Shown here one piece after another: positions 43,864 to 54,680 of a DNA stretch of 64,000 nucleotides. A program made the position numbers and the translations under genes. Source of the DNA: Pontibacillus litoralis JSM 072002 (GTDB taxonomy: Bacteria; Bacillota; Bacilli; Bacillales; BH030062); contig NZ_AVPG01000006.1 in assembly GCF_000775615.1 (NCBI RefSeq), forward strand, positions 1 through 64,000. Direction: 5' to 3'. Each line of letters begins with the position of its first letter. The first letter of the stretch is position 1. A model generated the notes under the pieces. That model did not search any database, had not been told where the DNA came from, and saw only the letters and a list, made by a program, of their open reading frames with translations.

Positions 43864-44175
43864 ACCAACATCAAAAATTTTTTATCAATCATATAAATAC
43901 GACTCAACTCAAGAAAGTGAATACCCATTTAATAAACTTTTTGAATTGTTGTGTCATTAAAACTAGAGGCATATTTAAGTCTATATCAAATAGCTCGATC
44001 CATACTAATATGAACTAACCAAATCAAAGAAATCCCAATTAATAATATTTTTTTGTAAGCAAATACAGCAATACAATTATAATCGGACCAATATAAGAAT
44101 CGCAGATGTTATACATTACCCTACCTATTTTTTGGTTGAAATTAAAACAATACTGTTCTCTTCCGTATTTATTAT
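43864..44175. other. AT-rich non-coding stretch
   Basis: About 310 nt between the NTF2-like gene's upstream side and the 3' end of sqdX. I see no ORF with a site, no terminator with a clear T tract and no repeat. Confidence 0.5.
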
Positions 44176-45306
44176 TCATTGTGCTTTCTTAATTGGTGTG
44201 ACACCTAGTATCTGTTCGTATACTTCAATGATTTGTTGTGAAGGTATTGTCCAACTGTACTTCTCTGCTTCTTCTCGTGCATTTTCACGCATGGCTTCAT
44301 GCAAAGTTCTCTGTTCTAACTTCTCTACTGCATGAACTAAGCTTGAAGTGTCTTCATTTTCGAATAACAAACCAGTGCGTTCATCATCAACTTGTTCCAT
44401 TGTAGGACCACTTTTAGCTGCAATAACCGGTAGACCTGATGCCATTGCTTCTAGTATAACGAGACCAAGCGTTTCCGTAACAGACGGAAAAATAAACGCA
44501 TCAGCGGAAGCGAACGCCTGAGAGAGCTCCTCCCCATGTAAAAATCCCGTAAAAATGGTATTAGTGCCGGCAAACCTTTGCTCTAATTGATCTCGCACAG
44601 GTCCATCTCCTACAATAGCAAGCCGGACATCATTTCGTTGCTCAAGTAACGGTTTAAGTTTATGAATCTCTTTCTCTGGAGCTAAACGCCCAACAAACAC
44701 AAGTAACTTCTTGTCAGGCTCACCACCTGATAAACGTCTACGCATCTCCATATTGTAATGGCTTGGATGATATCGGTCGATGGCGACACCGCGTTTCCAA
44801 ACGTGTACGTTGCGAAAACCGTGTCTATCTAGTTCCCCTTTGACTGCTTGTGACGTACACATGTTTAGTTCAGCCTTATTGTGTAATCGTTTAAAATACC
44901 ACCATAACAATGGCTTTAATGGGTATAATTTATAATAATCTAAGTATTTCGGTACGTGAGTGTGATAAGATGCTATCAGTGGAAATTGTAGCTCCTTTGC
45001 ATACTTAATTCCACTAACCCCTAACAATGCCGGATTTACAACATGAACGAGATCTGGTTGATGTTTATTTAATAAATCTTTCACTATTTTATTAGGTAAA
45101 GAAAAAGGACGATATCGATAAAAAGGAAGCTTTGTCGCTTTCACCCCTTCTATAATTGCTCCTTCGAACTCTGTTACGCCTAAATCAGGCGCAATCACAA
45201 CAACATCATGATTTTGTTGTCGTGCATATTTAATCGCTTCTGTTAAGCGTGTGACAACACCATCTGTAGAAGGAAGAAACGTTTCGGTTACAATCGCAAT
45301 CTTCAC
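44176..45306 (-). CDS. sqdX: Sulfoquinovosyltransferase-like glycosyltransferase (GT4)
   Basis: GTG 45306 is chosen because AAAGGAG lies 8 nt upstream, giving 376 residues. The N-terminus VKIAIVTETFLPSTDGVVTR, LVHVVNPALLGVSGIKYAKE, IASYHTHVPKYLDYY and NMCTSQAVKGELDRHGFRNV follow cyanobacterial and plant SqdX/SQD2 closely. The C-terminal GT4 motif FIFPSVTETLGLVILEAMASG with EX7E is intact. SqdX moves sulfoquinovose from UDP-sulfoquinovose to diacylglycerol, making the sulfolipid SQDG. It lies downstream of sqdB on the same strand, with a hairpin between. GDP-mannose or UDP-glucose diacylglycerol transferases are the alternatives, but the sqdB neighbour argues for SqdX. Confidence 0.82.
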   Translation of the reverse strand: MKIAIVTETFLPSTDGVVTRLTEAIKYARQQNHDVVVIAPDLGVTEFEGAIIEGVKATKLPFYRYRPFSLPNKIVKDLLNKHQPDLVHVVNPALLGVSGIKYAKELQFPLIASYHTHVPKYLDYYKLYPLKPLLWWYFKRLHNKAELNMCTSQAVKGELDRHGFRNVHVWKRGVAIDRYHPSHYNMEMRRRLSGGEPDKKLLVFVGRLAPEKEIHKLKPLLEQRNDVRLAIVGDGPVRDQLEQRFAGTNTIFTGFLHGEELSQAFASADAFIFPSVTETLGLVILEAMASGLPVIAAKSGPTMEQVDDERTGLLFENEDTSSLVHAVEKLEQRTLHEAMRENAREEAEKYSWTIPSQQIIEVYEQILGVTPIKKAQ

Positions 45307-45340
45307 TTTATCTACTCCTTTTATGACCAAATTCAAACAA

Positions 45341-45373
45341 AAGGCCGAAGCAATAGGAATGTGCTTCAGCCTT
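45341..45373 (-). terminator. Hairpin between sqdB and sqdX
   Basis: A 12-bp stem (45341-45352 with 45362-45373), fully paired on the minus-strand RNA with one G-U, followed by TTTTGTTTG. It may end most sqdB transcripts and lower sqdX expression. Confidence 0.75.
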
Positions 45374-45399
45374 ATACAAAATGATACGCATTGAATCTA

Positions 45400-46554
<1,155 letters not shown>

Positions 46555-46811
46555 TTATCCCCCTTACCACTCTTTATATATTCCTAACATTATCATCATA
46601 TCAATAAACGAGCAAAAAAATCACCCATAGTTTTATTGATATTTATTAAGAATATGTAAGAAAATTTAAAATCAAGTAAAGAATTCAATAAATATTGTAA
46701 CACATCTTTAATATGTTTACAGTAATAAGTTATTTTACTATTATTATCACTTACTACTAAGTATTTCTATGATAAAATGGTGATAAATCTAGTAAAGGTG
46801 GTTGTTTCTAC

Positions 46812-47189
46812 ATGTCTAGCAAGAATAATCCGAAAAAATTTGCTTTGAATATGTCCGCTGCTCAATTTACAAAATTTTATGTATTACATCTTCTCCATAA
46901 ACGAACGACGATGATTAGCGAACATTTTAAAGAGGAATTCGCACAATTAACAGGAAATTGGCGTCCCGCTCCTTCTACTTTGCTTGATACGCTTCATGCC
47001 ATGACGGATGAAGGATTGCTGCAGCGTAAAGAAGATTATAAATCTCATGAAAAAAAACGCCAAAAAGTGTATTGGTATCGCGTAACGGAAAAAGGTTCAG
47101 AAGAATTTGAAGTGCTTAAGAAAAAATATAAAATTTTATTTGATGAACAATTAGATATTTTGAAGCGGATTATGAAAGAAATTTATTAA
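46812..47189 (+). CDS. PadR-like winged-helix regulator
   Basis: The 125-residue protein reads FTKFYVLHLLHKRTTMISEH, RPAPSTLLDTLHAMTDEGLL and YWYRVTEKGSEEFEVLKKKY, a PadR-type winged helix with a C-terminal dimer helix. The length is also close to the replication terminator protein, which has a similar fold, but the wording fits PadR better. AAAGGTGG precedes the ATG. It is divergent from sqdB (263 nt between) and upstream of an acyl-CoA synthetase; either could be a target. Confidence 0.75.
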   Translation: MSSKNNPKKFALNMSAAQFTKFYVLHLLHKRTTMISEHFKEEFAQLTGNWRPAPSTLLDTLHAMTDEGLLQRKEDYKSHEKKRQKVYWYRVTEKGSEEFEVLKKKYKILFDEQLDILKRIMKEIY

Positions 47190-47325
47190 CAGCGGGAGAG
47201 CAATGCATCTCTCGTTGTTTTTCTTTCCATAGGCAAATTCATTCTTCCCTTTCAAATCTCTTACAGAATAAGGTATAATAGCAAGTATAATATTCAGAAT
47301 ATTTTTGTATCGGGAGGGGTTTTCT

Positions 47326-49281
47326 TTGTCCACACACGCAGTATGGTTTCCTTCAGAGCATTATCAAAAGCAAACTCGTTTGTACGATTGGATGAAATCG
47401 CTTGGTTTTACGAATTATAATGATTTTCATGAGAAATCAATCGATCACATCGAATGGTTTTGGGATGAAGCTGTCAAGCAATTAGGAGTCGAATGGTTTC
47501 AACCTTATGAGCGAACAATTGATCTTTCTTATGGAATGAAGTATCCAAAATGGTTCATAAACGGAAAGCTGAATGTAACGTATAATGCGGTCGATAAGTG
47601 GGCGGAAACACCACATATGGCAAATGAGACAGCCCTTATATGGGAAAGCGATGATGGCGAAACACTTCACCTATCATATAACGAGTTAAAGAAACAAGTT
47701 GATCAAACCGCTTCTGCCTTTTACGAATTAGGGATACGTCAAGGAGACATCATCGCTATTTATTTACCAATGATTCCGGAAACATTATATACTATGCTCG
47801 CCGCTTCCAAAATAGGAGCCATCTTTACCCCAGCCTTCTCTGGTTATAAATCAGAAGCCATTGCAACACGTATTCAAGCATCACAAGCAAAAATACTCGT
47901 TACCGCTGATGGTTATAAACGGCGGGGTAAAACGCATGATATGATGCAAGAAGCGGAAGCGGCAGTTGCCTCCTGTCCTTCCATTGAAAAAATCATCGTT
48001 GTAGAACGGCTAAGTAAATCGCTAGAACTTGAACCCTCGCGTCATGTGACTTGGACTCATATGCTACAAGAAGCTTCACAGGAAGTGTTTACTGAACACA
48101 TGAATGCCGAAGACCCTTTTATGATTATTTATACATCCGGAACAACCGGCAAACCGAAAGGCGCCGTCCATACCCATAGTGGATTTCCAATTAAAGCGTG
48201 TTTTGATGCAGGTATTATTATGGATGTGAAACAGAAGGACACATTGTTTTGGTATACCGATATGGGCTGGATGATGGGTCCATTCCTCGTATATGGTGGA
48301 TTAATGAATGGTGCAACGATTGTCATGTTTGAAGGGACACCGGACTACCCGAAGCCAAATCGAATATGGGATATAGTAGAACGGCACCACGTAACTCACT
48401 TAGGTATATCTCCTACTCTTATTCGCTCTTTAATGAATCATGGAACGAAATGGGTAAATCAGCATAACCTTACCTCTTTAAAAGCCATAGGTGCTACAGG
48501 AGAACCCTTTAACCCTGAGCCATGGATGTGGTTATTTCGTGAAGTTGGTCAATCGAAGGTACCTATTATCAACTTTTCTGGTGGAACAGAGATATCTGGT
48601 GGTATGCTTGGTAACGTATTAATTAAGCCAATAGGCCCTATTACGTTCAATGCTGCCTTACCTGGAATGGATGTACACATTTATAATGATCAAGGACATG
48701 CAGTATGTAATGAAGTTGGCGAACTTGTATTAGTAAAGCCATGGGTAGGAATGACGAATGGGTTTTATCAAGAAAATAATCGTTATGAGCAAACGTATTG
48801 GAGCCGTTTCCCAGATACATGGGTGCATGGAGATTGGGCTATTGTAGATGAAGAAGGATTTTATACGATTACAGGAAGGTCTGATGATACGTTAAATGTT
48901 GCGGGGAAACGAATTGGTCCAGCGGAAATTGAATCTGTCTTCACTCAACATCCATCCGTATTAGAAGCAGGTGTGATTGGGATTCCTCATCACGTAAAAG
49001 GCGAAACACCTATCGCATTTATCGTATTAAATGATGCAAGCTCAAATGTTACACGAAAAGAAGAACTGATGAAGCATGCGGTAAACATGCTAGGAAAAGC
49101 ATTAGCTCCTAGCAACTTGTTCTTTGTATCTGATCTACCTAAAACGCGTAATGCGAAAGTCATGCGACGCGCGATGAAAGCTGCCTTTTTAAACAAAGAT
49201 AGCGGCGATCTTTCCGCTTTAGAAAATAGTGAAGTGTTACAACAAATTCAAAGCTATGGACAAACCGCTACGAACGAATAA
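47326..49281 (+). CDS. AMP-forming acyl-CoA synthetase (acetyl-CoA synthetase-like)
   Basis: TTG 47326 lies 6 nt after GGGAGGGG and gives 651 residues. An ACAS N-terminal domain (FHEKSIDHIEWFWDEAVKQL) precedes the AMP-binding core with IIYTSGTTGKPKGAVHTH and YTDMGWMMGP. The C-terminal lid has ITGRSDDTLNVAGKRIGPAE, and the catalytic lysine lies in KTRNAKVMRRA. It activates a short carboxylate (acetate, propionate or a branched acid) with ATP and CoA. The exact substrate is open. It is monocistronic. Confidence 0.88.
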   Translation: MSTHAVWFPSEHYQKQTRLYDWMKSLGFTNYNDFHEKSIDHIEWFWDEAVKQLGVEWFQPYERTIDLSYGMKYPKWFINGKLNVTYNAVDKWAETPHMANETALIWESDDGETLHLSYNELKKQVDQTASAFYELGIRQGDIIAIYLPMIPETLYTMLAASKIGAIFTPAFSGYKSEAIATRIQASQAKILVTADGYKRRGKTHDMMQEAEAAVASCPSIEKIIVVERLSKSLELEPSRHVTWTHMLQEASQEVFTEHMNAEDPFMIIYTSGTTGKPKGAVHTHSGFPIKACFDAGIIMDVKQKDTLFWYTDMGWMMGPFLVYGGLMNGATIVMFEGTPDYPKPNRIWDIVERHHVTHLGISPTLIRSLMNHGTKWVNQHNLTSLKAIGATGEPFNPEPWMWLFREVGQSKVPIINFSGGTEISGGMLGNVLIKPIGPITFNAALPGMDVHIYNDQGHAVCNEVGELVLVKPWVGMTNGFYQENNRYEQTYWSRFPDTWVHGDWAIVDEEGFYTITGRSDDTLNVAGKRIGPAEIESVFTQHPSVLEAGVIGIPHHVKGETPIAFIVLNDASSNVTRKEELMKHAVNMLGKALAPSNLFFVSDLPKTRNAKVMRRAMKAAFLNKDSGDLSALENSEVLQQIQSYGQTATNE

Positions 49282-49285
49282 AGAA

Positions 49286-49315
49286 TAGCTCCAGGATTTT
49301 GATTACCTGGAGCTA
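49286..49315. terminator. Bidirectional terminator after the acyl-CoA synthetase
   Basis: Perfect 10-bp stem TAGCTCCAGG / CCTGGAGCTA (49286-49295 with 49306-49315), between convergent genes. Confidence 0.85.
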
Positions 49316-49325
49316 CTTCTGTTAT

Positions 49326-50078
49326 TTATTGAGCCGTAATCGTTTTTTCAGCATAATCGTGTAAATCGTCTTTTTTATAATGGAACTTCACGATATACTC
49401 ACCGCTTTCTTCAAAGGAGTGAGCCGCTGTATATTCACCGTCTTTACCCTCTGTTGCATCGATAAACGCATGCTTCTCTTCGCCTTTTTGCCATACTTCA
49501 AATTGAACTTCTGCATCAGTGAAAGGGGCCTCATCTTGTTGCAGATGACCTACAAGGCTAATTTCTTTATTAACTTCCACTTCATCATCAACCATGATAT
49601 GTGCCATAATATCTTGCTCCGATTCACTATGACCTTCATGGGACGCATCCGCTACCTTATCATTTGCTATATTCCCGATTTGTAACGTTTCTTTCGGCAT
49701 GTTGTGCATTTCTCTTGCTGTTACGTGGGCAATTACGTAATACGTGCCTGCTTCTTCTACGTTCCTATCGATTGTATACATACCATCTTCTAATAACGTA
49801 CCATCTATCATTTCATGCTCATCGTCTGCTTGTCCTTCTTGCCAAAACTCAAAACGAACTTCATCTGCATCATTTACAGGCTCATCCTTATGCGTTACCG
49901 TCGCTCCAATGGTGAAGTCTTCATTCGGCATCAGCTCCTCTTTCGATGGATCTGTTGATACTTCCACTTCAATTGGTTCAAGCGACTCTTCTGATTCATT
50001 TGATTCTTCATTTCCACACGCAGTTAACGCTAATATTAGCATGGATAGTATCGCAAATAAAAACAGTTTTCCCTTCAT
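49326..50078 (-). CDS. Lipoprotein with two YtkA-like domains
   Basis: ATG 50078 is 8 nt after GGAGG. The 250-residue protein has a signal peptide with lipobox ALTAC and an acidic Ser/Glu linker. Two tandem YtkA-type beta domains follow: VRFEFWQEG...MYTIDRNVEEAGTYY and VQFEVWQKG...YTAAHSFEESGEYI. An internal His-rich patch (ASHEGHSESEQDIMAHI) lies between them. YtkA proteins are linked to copper and cytochrome oxidase assembly. It is last in an operon with SCO and a two-component system, which supports copper delivery outside the membrane. Confidence 0.85.
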   Translation of the reverse strand: MKGKLFLFAILSMLILALTACGNEESNESEESLEPIEVEVSTDPSKEELMPNEDFTIGATVTHKDEPVNDADEVRFEFWQEGQADDEHEMIDGTLLEDGMYTIDRNVEEAGTYYVIAHVTAREMHNMPKETLQIGNIANDKVADASHEGHSESEQDIMAHIMVDDEVEVNKEISLVGHLQQDEAPFTDAEVQFEVWQKGEEKHAFIDATEGKDGEYTAAHSFEESGEYIVKFHYKKDDLHDYAEKTITAQ

Positions 50079-50098
50079 CTTCCATTCCTCCATTTAGG

Positions 50099-50671
50099 TT
50101 ATTGAATTTGTTCAATATCACTAATTAGTAATTCCACTTGCTCTTGTTGAATACCGTTATACTTCTTTACTACTTTTCCTTGTGGATTCACTAAATAGAA
50201 ACTCGTTTGATGTAACATTTGATCGTTATTCTCAATATCATCAATTAACGTTTTGAACGATTTCATACCAAACTCTTTAATCTCTTGAAATTCATAGCCT
50301 GTTAAGAAAGACCAATTGTTATAATCTGCACCGTGCTGATCACCAAATTCTTTCAATTTATTTGGTGTGTCGTTTTCTGGGTCCACACTAAAGGATACAA
50401 ATTGAATGTCTAACTCTTTTTCTTTCGCAGCTTGTTGAACTTTTGCCATGTTACTTGTCATTGGCGGGCAGACCGTGTTACAGTTCGTAAAAATAAAGTC
50501 CGCCACCCACCATTGTCCTTCATAGTCTCCAAGAGATACAGTTTCCTTCGCTTGATTCGTATAAGAAAAATCTTGTACCGTTTCAGACATGTTCGTTTCA
50601 ATTTCTTCTCCCCCACATGCCGCTAATAATGGAATCATGACGAGTAATACGAGCCATTTCAATTGTTTCAT
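50099..50671 (-). CDS. sco: SCO1/SenC-family copper chaperone lipoprotein
   Basis: The 190-residue thioredoxin-fold lipoprotein (lipobox LLAAC, Cys19) carries the copper ligands Cys64 and Cys68 in FTNCNTVCPPM and His154 in MLHQTSFYL. SCO proteins load the CuA centre of cytochrome c oxidase. AGGAGAG precedes the ATG. The neighbours are a duplicated YtkA lipoprotein and a two-component system, so the four genes form an apparent respiratory-copper operon. Confidence 0.93.
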   Translation of the reverse strand: MKQLKWLVLLVMIPLLAACGGEEIETNMSETVQDFSYTNQAKETVSLGDYEGQWWVADFIFTNCNTVCPPMTSNMAKVQQAAKEKELDIQFVSFSVDPENDTPNKLKEFGDQHGADYNNWSFLTGYEFQEIKEFGMKSFKTLIDDIENNDQMLHQTSFYLVNPQGKVVKKYNGIQQEQVELLISDIEQIQ

Positions 50672-50692
50672 TATAATTTCTCTCCTTTTGCA

Positions 50693-52126
50693 CTATAAAA
50701 ATGCAGGTAATGTGACGATAATTTTTGTTCCAATCCCCAATTCTGATTCAATCTTAATCGTACCATTATGCTTCTCCACAATTTGTTGCACAATAGCTAA
50801 ACCTAACCCAACGCCTCCATGTTTACGAGTCCTTGCTTTATCCACTCGATAAAAACGTTCTGCAATTTTGGCTACGTCTGCCTCGGGGATGCCGCATCCA
50901 GTGTCTTCAATGCTAAACAGTACATTATATCCTTCTTGTACAACACGTAATGTAATCGTATCTGATGAGTCGCTATAACGCAGGGCATTATCTAATACAT
51001 TACTTACAACTTGTTCTAATCGATCCGAATCCCCGTTTACAATAGCACCTTCATCTACCTCTTGCTTTATCGTTATATACTGCTGCTTTGCTCGTAGTTG
51101 AAAACGATTGACAACATCATGCACTAACTGCGCAAACGGAATAGGTTCAGCCTTCATCGGATAGGAATCTCCTTCTAATTGTGCTAAATCCAATAAGTCA
51201 TTGACGAGGCGATTTAAACGATCTACTTCTCGATGAATAATGGCGATATACCGCTTCTCTTCTTCTTCATCCTTCACTACTCCATCTAAAATCGCTTCAG
51301 TATATCCTCTTATGTAGCTTAAAGGCGTGCGTAGTTCATGCGACACATTTTGCAAAAATTCACGCCTTTGCTCATCGACCATTTCTAATGAATAAGCTAA
51401 TTGATTGAAGGATTCGGACAATGCCCCTACTTCGTCGTAAGAGTAGACGTGAATACGTTGCGTGAAATCTCCTTGAGCCATTTTATGTGAGATGTTTTTC
51501 ATCTGTAAGAGAGGATCAATAAGACGATCTGTTAATTCCTTCCCAATCCAAATAATACATAAGATCAACAACATTAGTGCGCCGAATAAAATGAGTCGCA
51601 ATGATTCAAAAGGTTCATATACGTCTTGAAGCGGCATATACAATAGTACGACACTGGATAACTGCTCTTGATGAAAAATTGGCAGGAGAACAGCTAGCAT
51701 ATTGCTCTCAAATGACGGAAATCGATGAACCGATACGACCGACTCATTGTTTAAAAGCTTTTGTCGTTCTTCCTCGTTTATAATCGTGTCATACTTTTCG
51801 TCTTGAATCGTTACCCCGCTTTGAAGGTCTTCCGCATTTTCGATATACACGACCTCTGCTATTGAATTTTCGTTTGTCCAATACAATCGTGTATAGAACG
51901 AATCGCCACCATGACTAGTGTAATATTCAGCAACTAAATCCTCACCTTGCTGTAGCAATTGTTCTTTCTGATTCTCCACATAAAACTTTTCGTATAAGTA
52001 AAAGGTTAAACCAAATCCGGTGACAATTGTGAGAAAGGATACTATTGTTAAGGTTACCCATATTTTCTCTCTAATTCCTCTTGTGCTTGTGAAATGGTCT
52101 ATTCGAATTTGTAGCCAACTCCCCAT
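50693..52126 (-). CDS. Sensor histidine kinase (HAMP-HisKA-HATPase)
   Basis: The 477-residue membrane kinase has transmembrane helices near residues 24-46 and 176-196 around an extracellular sensor loop. HAMP, then HisKA with the phospho-site in NVSHELRTPLSYIRGY, and HATPase boxes DTGCGI and GVGLGLAI follow. It overlaps the upstream response regulator gene by 28 nt. The signal is unknown; the copper-assembly genes downstream suggest redox, metal or respiratory stress. Confidence 0.92.
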   Translation of the reverse strand: MGSWLQIRIDHFTSTRGIREKIWVTLTIVSFLTIVTGFGLTFYLYEKFYVENQKEQLLQQGEDLVAEYYTSHGGDSFYTRLYWTNENSIAEVVYIENAEDLQSGVTIQDEKYDTIINEEERQKLLNNESVVSVHRFPSFESNMLAVLLPIFHQEQLSSVVLLYMPLQDVYEPFESLRLILFGALMLLILCIIWIGKELTDRLIDPLLQMKNISHKMAQGDFTQRIHVYSYDEVGALSESFNQLAYSLEMVDEQRREFLQNVSHELRTPLSYIRGYTEAILDGVVKDEEEEKRYIAIIHREVDRLNRLVNDLLDLAQLEGDSYPMKAEPIPFAQLVHDVVNRFQLRAKQQYITIKQEVDEGAIVNGDSDRLEQVVSNVLDNALRYSDSSDTITLRVVQEGYNVLFSIEDTGCGIPEADVAKIAERFYRVDKARTRKHGGVGLGLAIVQQIVEKHNGTIKIESELGIGTKIIVTLPAFL

Positions 52127-52770
52127 ACCGTTTTAATGTACTTCCCGGCTAATTGTAACTTAATACGGAGTGTTTTAATATGGGTATCAACCGTTCTAAT
52201 CGTTCCATTTGTGTCTAATCCCCAAATTTTATCTAGTAGTTGCTCTCTCGTATACACGTGACCTGGATTACTCATAAATAATTGCAACAAATGAAACTCT
52301 TTTCGTGTTAAAACGACTTCCTTTTCTTTTACTTTGACGATATGCCTTTCAATATTCAAGTGGATCTCCTCGAATTGCAATACATTCGTAAAGTCTCGTT
52401 TAAAGCCTTTCGATCTCCGGAGAACAGCTTCTATTCGGGCTAGTAACTCTTTCGGGCTAAAAGGTTTCACAATGTAATCATCAGCGCCACTTCTTAACCC
52501 TTCTACTCGGTCATACTCCTCACTTTTAGCTGTTAATAATAATATTGGCACATCAGAGAATGAACGAATTTCTTTACAAGCCGTCATTCCATCCATATTC
52601 GGCATCATAATATCTAATAAAACTAAGTCAATCTCATGATTTTGTACAACGTAAATCGCTTCTTCTCCATCATTAGCAGTATAAATTTCAAAATCCCCGC
52701 GCAAATAAGACTTTAATAATTGAATCATTTCTTGTTCATCATCTACAATCAGAATTCGATCTTTCAACAT
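52099..52770 (-). CDS. OmpR-family response regulator
   Basis: The 223-residue regulator has a receiver domain (VDDEQ, phospho-acceptor Asp in VLLDIMMPNMDG, KPF lysine) and an OmpR winged helix (LTRKEFHLLQLFMSNPGHVY, TVDTHIKTLRIKL). It starts the operon and its end overlaps the kinase start. It probably controls its own operon including SCO and YtkA genes; no operator repeat is obvious in the leader. Confidence 0.93.
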   Translation of the reverse strand: MLKDRILIVDDEQEMIQLLKSYLRGDFEIYTANDGEEAIYVVQNHEIDLVLLDIMMPNMDGMTACKEIRSFSDVPILLLTAKSEEYDRVEGLRSGADDYIVKPFSPKELLARIEAVLRRSKGFKRDFTNVLQFEEIHLNIERHIVKVKEKEVVLTRKEFHLLQLFMSNPGHVYTREQLLDKIWGLDTNGTIRTVDTHIKTLRIKLQLAGKYIKTVWGVGYKFE

Positions 52771-53118
52771 CGCTAAACCCTTCCTATCTTAGTCGATATT
52801 ATACAACGACTGGAGGCTACGTTTTTAATACATTTCCATCCAACGTCAAATATTCATTATAATCTATTTTCAATAATGCACAAGAGCTATGGCAATTGAC
52901 GAAAAAAACTAATGTACTTCCTATATCTTTCTTATCATTGATAGAAGTCTATTTAGCGTTTGTATTCTCATTTCTTTGACAGAACCTTTGAATAGAAACC
53001 GTTTACAATGTAACGGCAGACAATATCTAAGTAATTGTGCAACATTCGTTAGTATAAAGCATAAATATGAAATCTTTACGAAATTCCCTTTTTTTATTGC
53101 GTCTTTTCTTGTACACAA
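52771..53118. other. 348-nt region upstream of the two-component operon
   Basis: AT-rich DNA between the response regulator start and the 3' hairpin of murE. It must hold the operon promoter, but I cannot choose a clear -35/-10 pair, and no credible small gene is seen. Confidence 0.5.
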
Positions 53119-53154
53119 TAGCACCCTATTAGGCTTGTGCTTAATAGGGTGCTA
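53119..53154. terminator. Stable hairpin at the 3' end of murE-like gene
   Basis: Perfect 13-bp stem (53119-53131 with 53142-53154), 10-nt loop. Neither strand has a clean T tract after it, so it may end transcription weakly or protect the 3' end. Confidence 0.6.
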
Positions 53155-53178
53155 AAATGCATATGTTGTTATTGCTCG

Positions 53179-54645
53179 TTAATAGGTGCGATTTACATAC
53201 TCTTCAACGATTTGTTGATCATGAAAAGGGAAATGCTCATCACCAATGATTTGATGCGTTTCATGCCCTTTACCAGCGATGAGTACGATGTCTCCTTGTT
53301 CTGCTAATAGTATACTCCGCTTAATGGCTTGCTCGCGTTCTTCAATGATTTCATAACTAGCATTGATAGATAGCCCTCTCTTTATCTCATTTGTAATTTG
53401 GTCCAATGGTTCGTTTCGAGGGTTATCTGCTGTTAGTATAATGTGATCACACCATCGACTCACAACCGCTCCCATTTTCCTACGGTTTTCATATCGTATT
53501 TCACCTTCGCAACCAAACACGATGAGTAATTTCCCTTTTGTATAAGCACGAATATTGCTTAACACATTCTCTAATGCAATTGGCGTGTGAGCATAATCAA
53601 TCATAACAGAAAAGCCTTCTTCTGCTTGGATAGTTTGTAATCTCCCTATTGGGCTTTGTACTTGCTGTAATCCTGCTTGAATTTCTGGTAATGATAAACC
53701 TAATTGCAAACAACACGCTATTGCGGCTAACGCATTATACACCGTAAAGCTTCCTGGAATGGGGATGCTAAACTCCTCTTGCATTTCTTTATGATGAAAC
53801 GTAAATGAGACACAATCTGCTGTTAAAGCATGTGGAATTGCATAAAAGTCCGCTCGCTCATTCTGGGTGGAAATAGTGACATATTTCCCTGTACACGCGT
53901 CCATCACTTCTTCTCCGTATGGATCATCCATATTAATGATACTAAAAGGAGTAGATTGAAATAATAATAGTTTCGCATTTTTATACTGTTCAAATGAGCC
54001 ATGTTCTTCTATATGATGAGGGGATAAATTAAGAAAAATCGCGATATCAAATTGCGAACCTTGTACTCGCTTCCTCGCTAATCCAATTGATGTAACCTCC
54101 ATAACAACGTCGGATACAGCTGATTGCTTCATTTTCGCAAATGCATGTTGTAAGTCAAATGCTTCCGGTGTAGTAGGTGTAGAGCGGCGCGTTTCTACAT
54201 CTACTTCGTTGATCTTATTTCCTAACGTACCTATGCTCCCTACTTTGCGATTGGTAGATTGGAGTATAGAAGAAATCATATGTGTTACAGACGTTTTACC
54301 ATTTGTTCCTGTCACACCAACAAGGCGAAAGTTCTTCGATGGATGTTGATAGAATTCAATAGCTACTGCTGACAAGATTGCCCTCGTGTCTTTTACCAAT
54401 ATGACAGGGAAATTCGGCGGAATAAAGGCTAATGCCACCTTCCTTTCAATGACAATGGCAGAAGCACCTTTCATAATGGCTTGTGCGATGTAATCGTGGC
54501 CATCAGTTCGAGCACCTTTTACACAAATAAAGAGGGAATCTTGCTTAATATGCTTGGAATGATAAGAGATTGCTTCAATAGTCGTTTCTACATCACCTTG
54601 AATAAGTTCATACTCAACGTTTGCTAGTACTTCTTTTACTTGCAT
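53179..54645 (-). CDS. Divergent MurE-like UDP-N-acetylmuramyl tripeptide synthetase
   Basis: The 488-residue Mur ligase has the P-loop VTGTNGKTSVTHM, the carbamate-lysine region and the C-terminal ADNPRNEP, where DNPR indicates meso-diaminopimelate specificity. Several core words differ from standard MurE: EVTSIGLARKRV for EVSSHALDLGRV, LSPHHIEEH for LTQDHLDYH and GCEGEIRYENRRKMG for GCGGDRDRTKRP. It is outside any cell-wall cluster, downstream of the acyl-CoA operon and a terminator. It is probably a second MurE paralogue of altered function, perhaps used in spores or stress. Confidence 0.82.
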   Translation of the reverse strand: MQVKEVLANVEYELIQGDVETTIEAISYHSKHIKQDSLFICVKGARTDGHDYIAQAIMKGASAIVIERKVALAFIPPNFPVILVKDTRAILSAVAIEFYQHPSKNFRLVGVTGTNGKTSVTHMISSILQSTNRKVGSIGTLGNKINEVDVETRRSTPTTPEAFDLQHAFAKMKQSAVSDVVMEVTSIGLARKRVQGSQFDIAIFLNLSPHHIEEHGSFEQYKNAKLLLFQSTPFSIINMDDPYGEEVMDACTGKYVTISTQNERADFYAIPHALTADCVSFTFHHKEMQEEFSIPIPGSFTVYNALAAIACCLQLGLSLPEIQAGLQQVQSPIGRLQTIQAEEGFSVMIDYAHTPIALENVLSNIRAYTKGKLLIVFGCEGEIRYENRRKMGAVVSRWCDHIILTADNPRNEPLDQITNEIKRGLSINASYEIIEEREQAIKRSILLAEQGDIVLIAGKGHETHQIIGDEHFPFHDQQIVEEYVNRTY

Positions 54646-54680
54646 GTTCGCACCTTCCCCTCTCGTTTTTAAATGGGAAA

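Noticed and set aside
49380-50128. Several plus-strand ORFs of 60-117 residues
   Set aside because: Antisense to the YtkA lipoprotein; Ser-rich text comes from its acidic codons read backwards.
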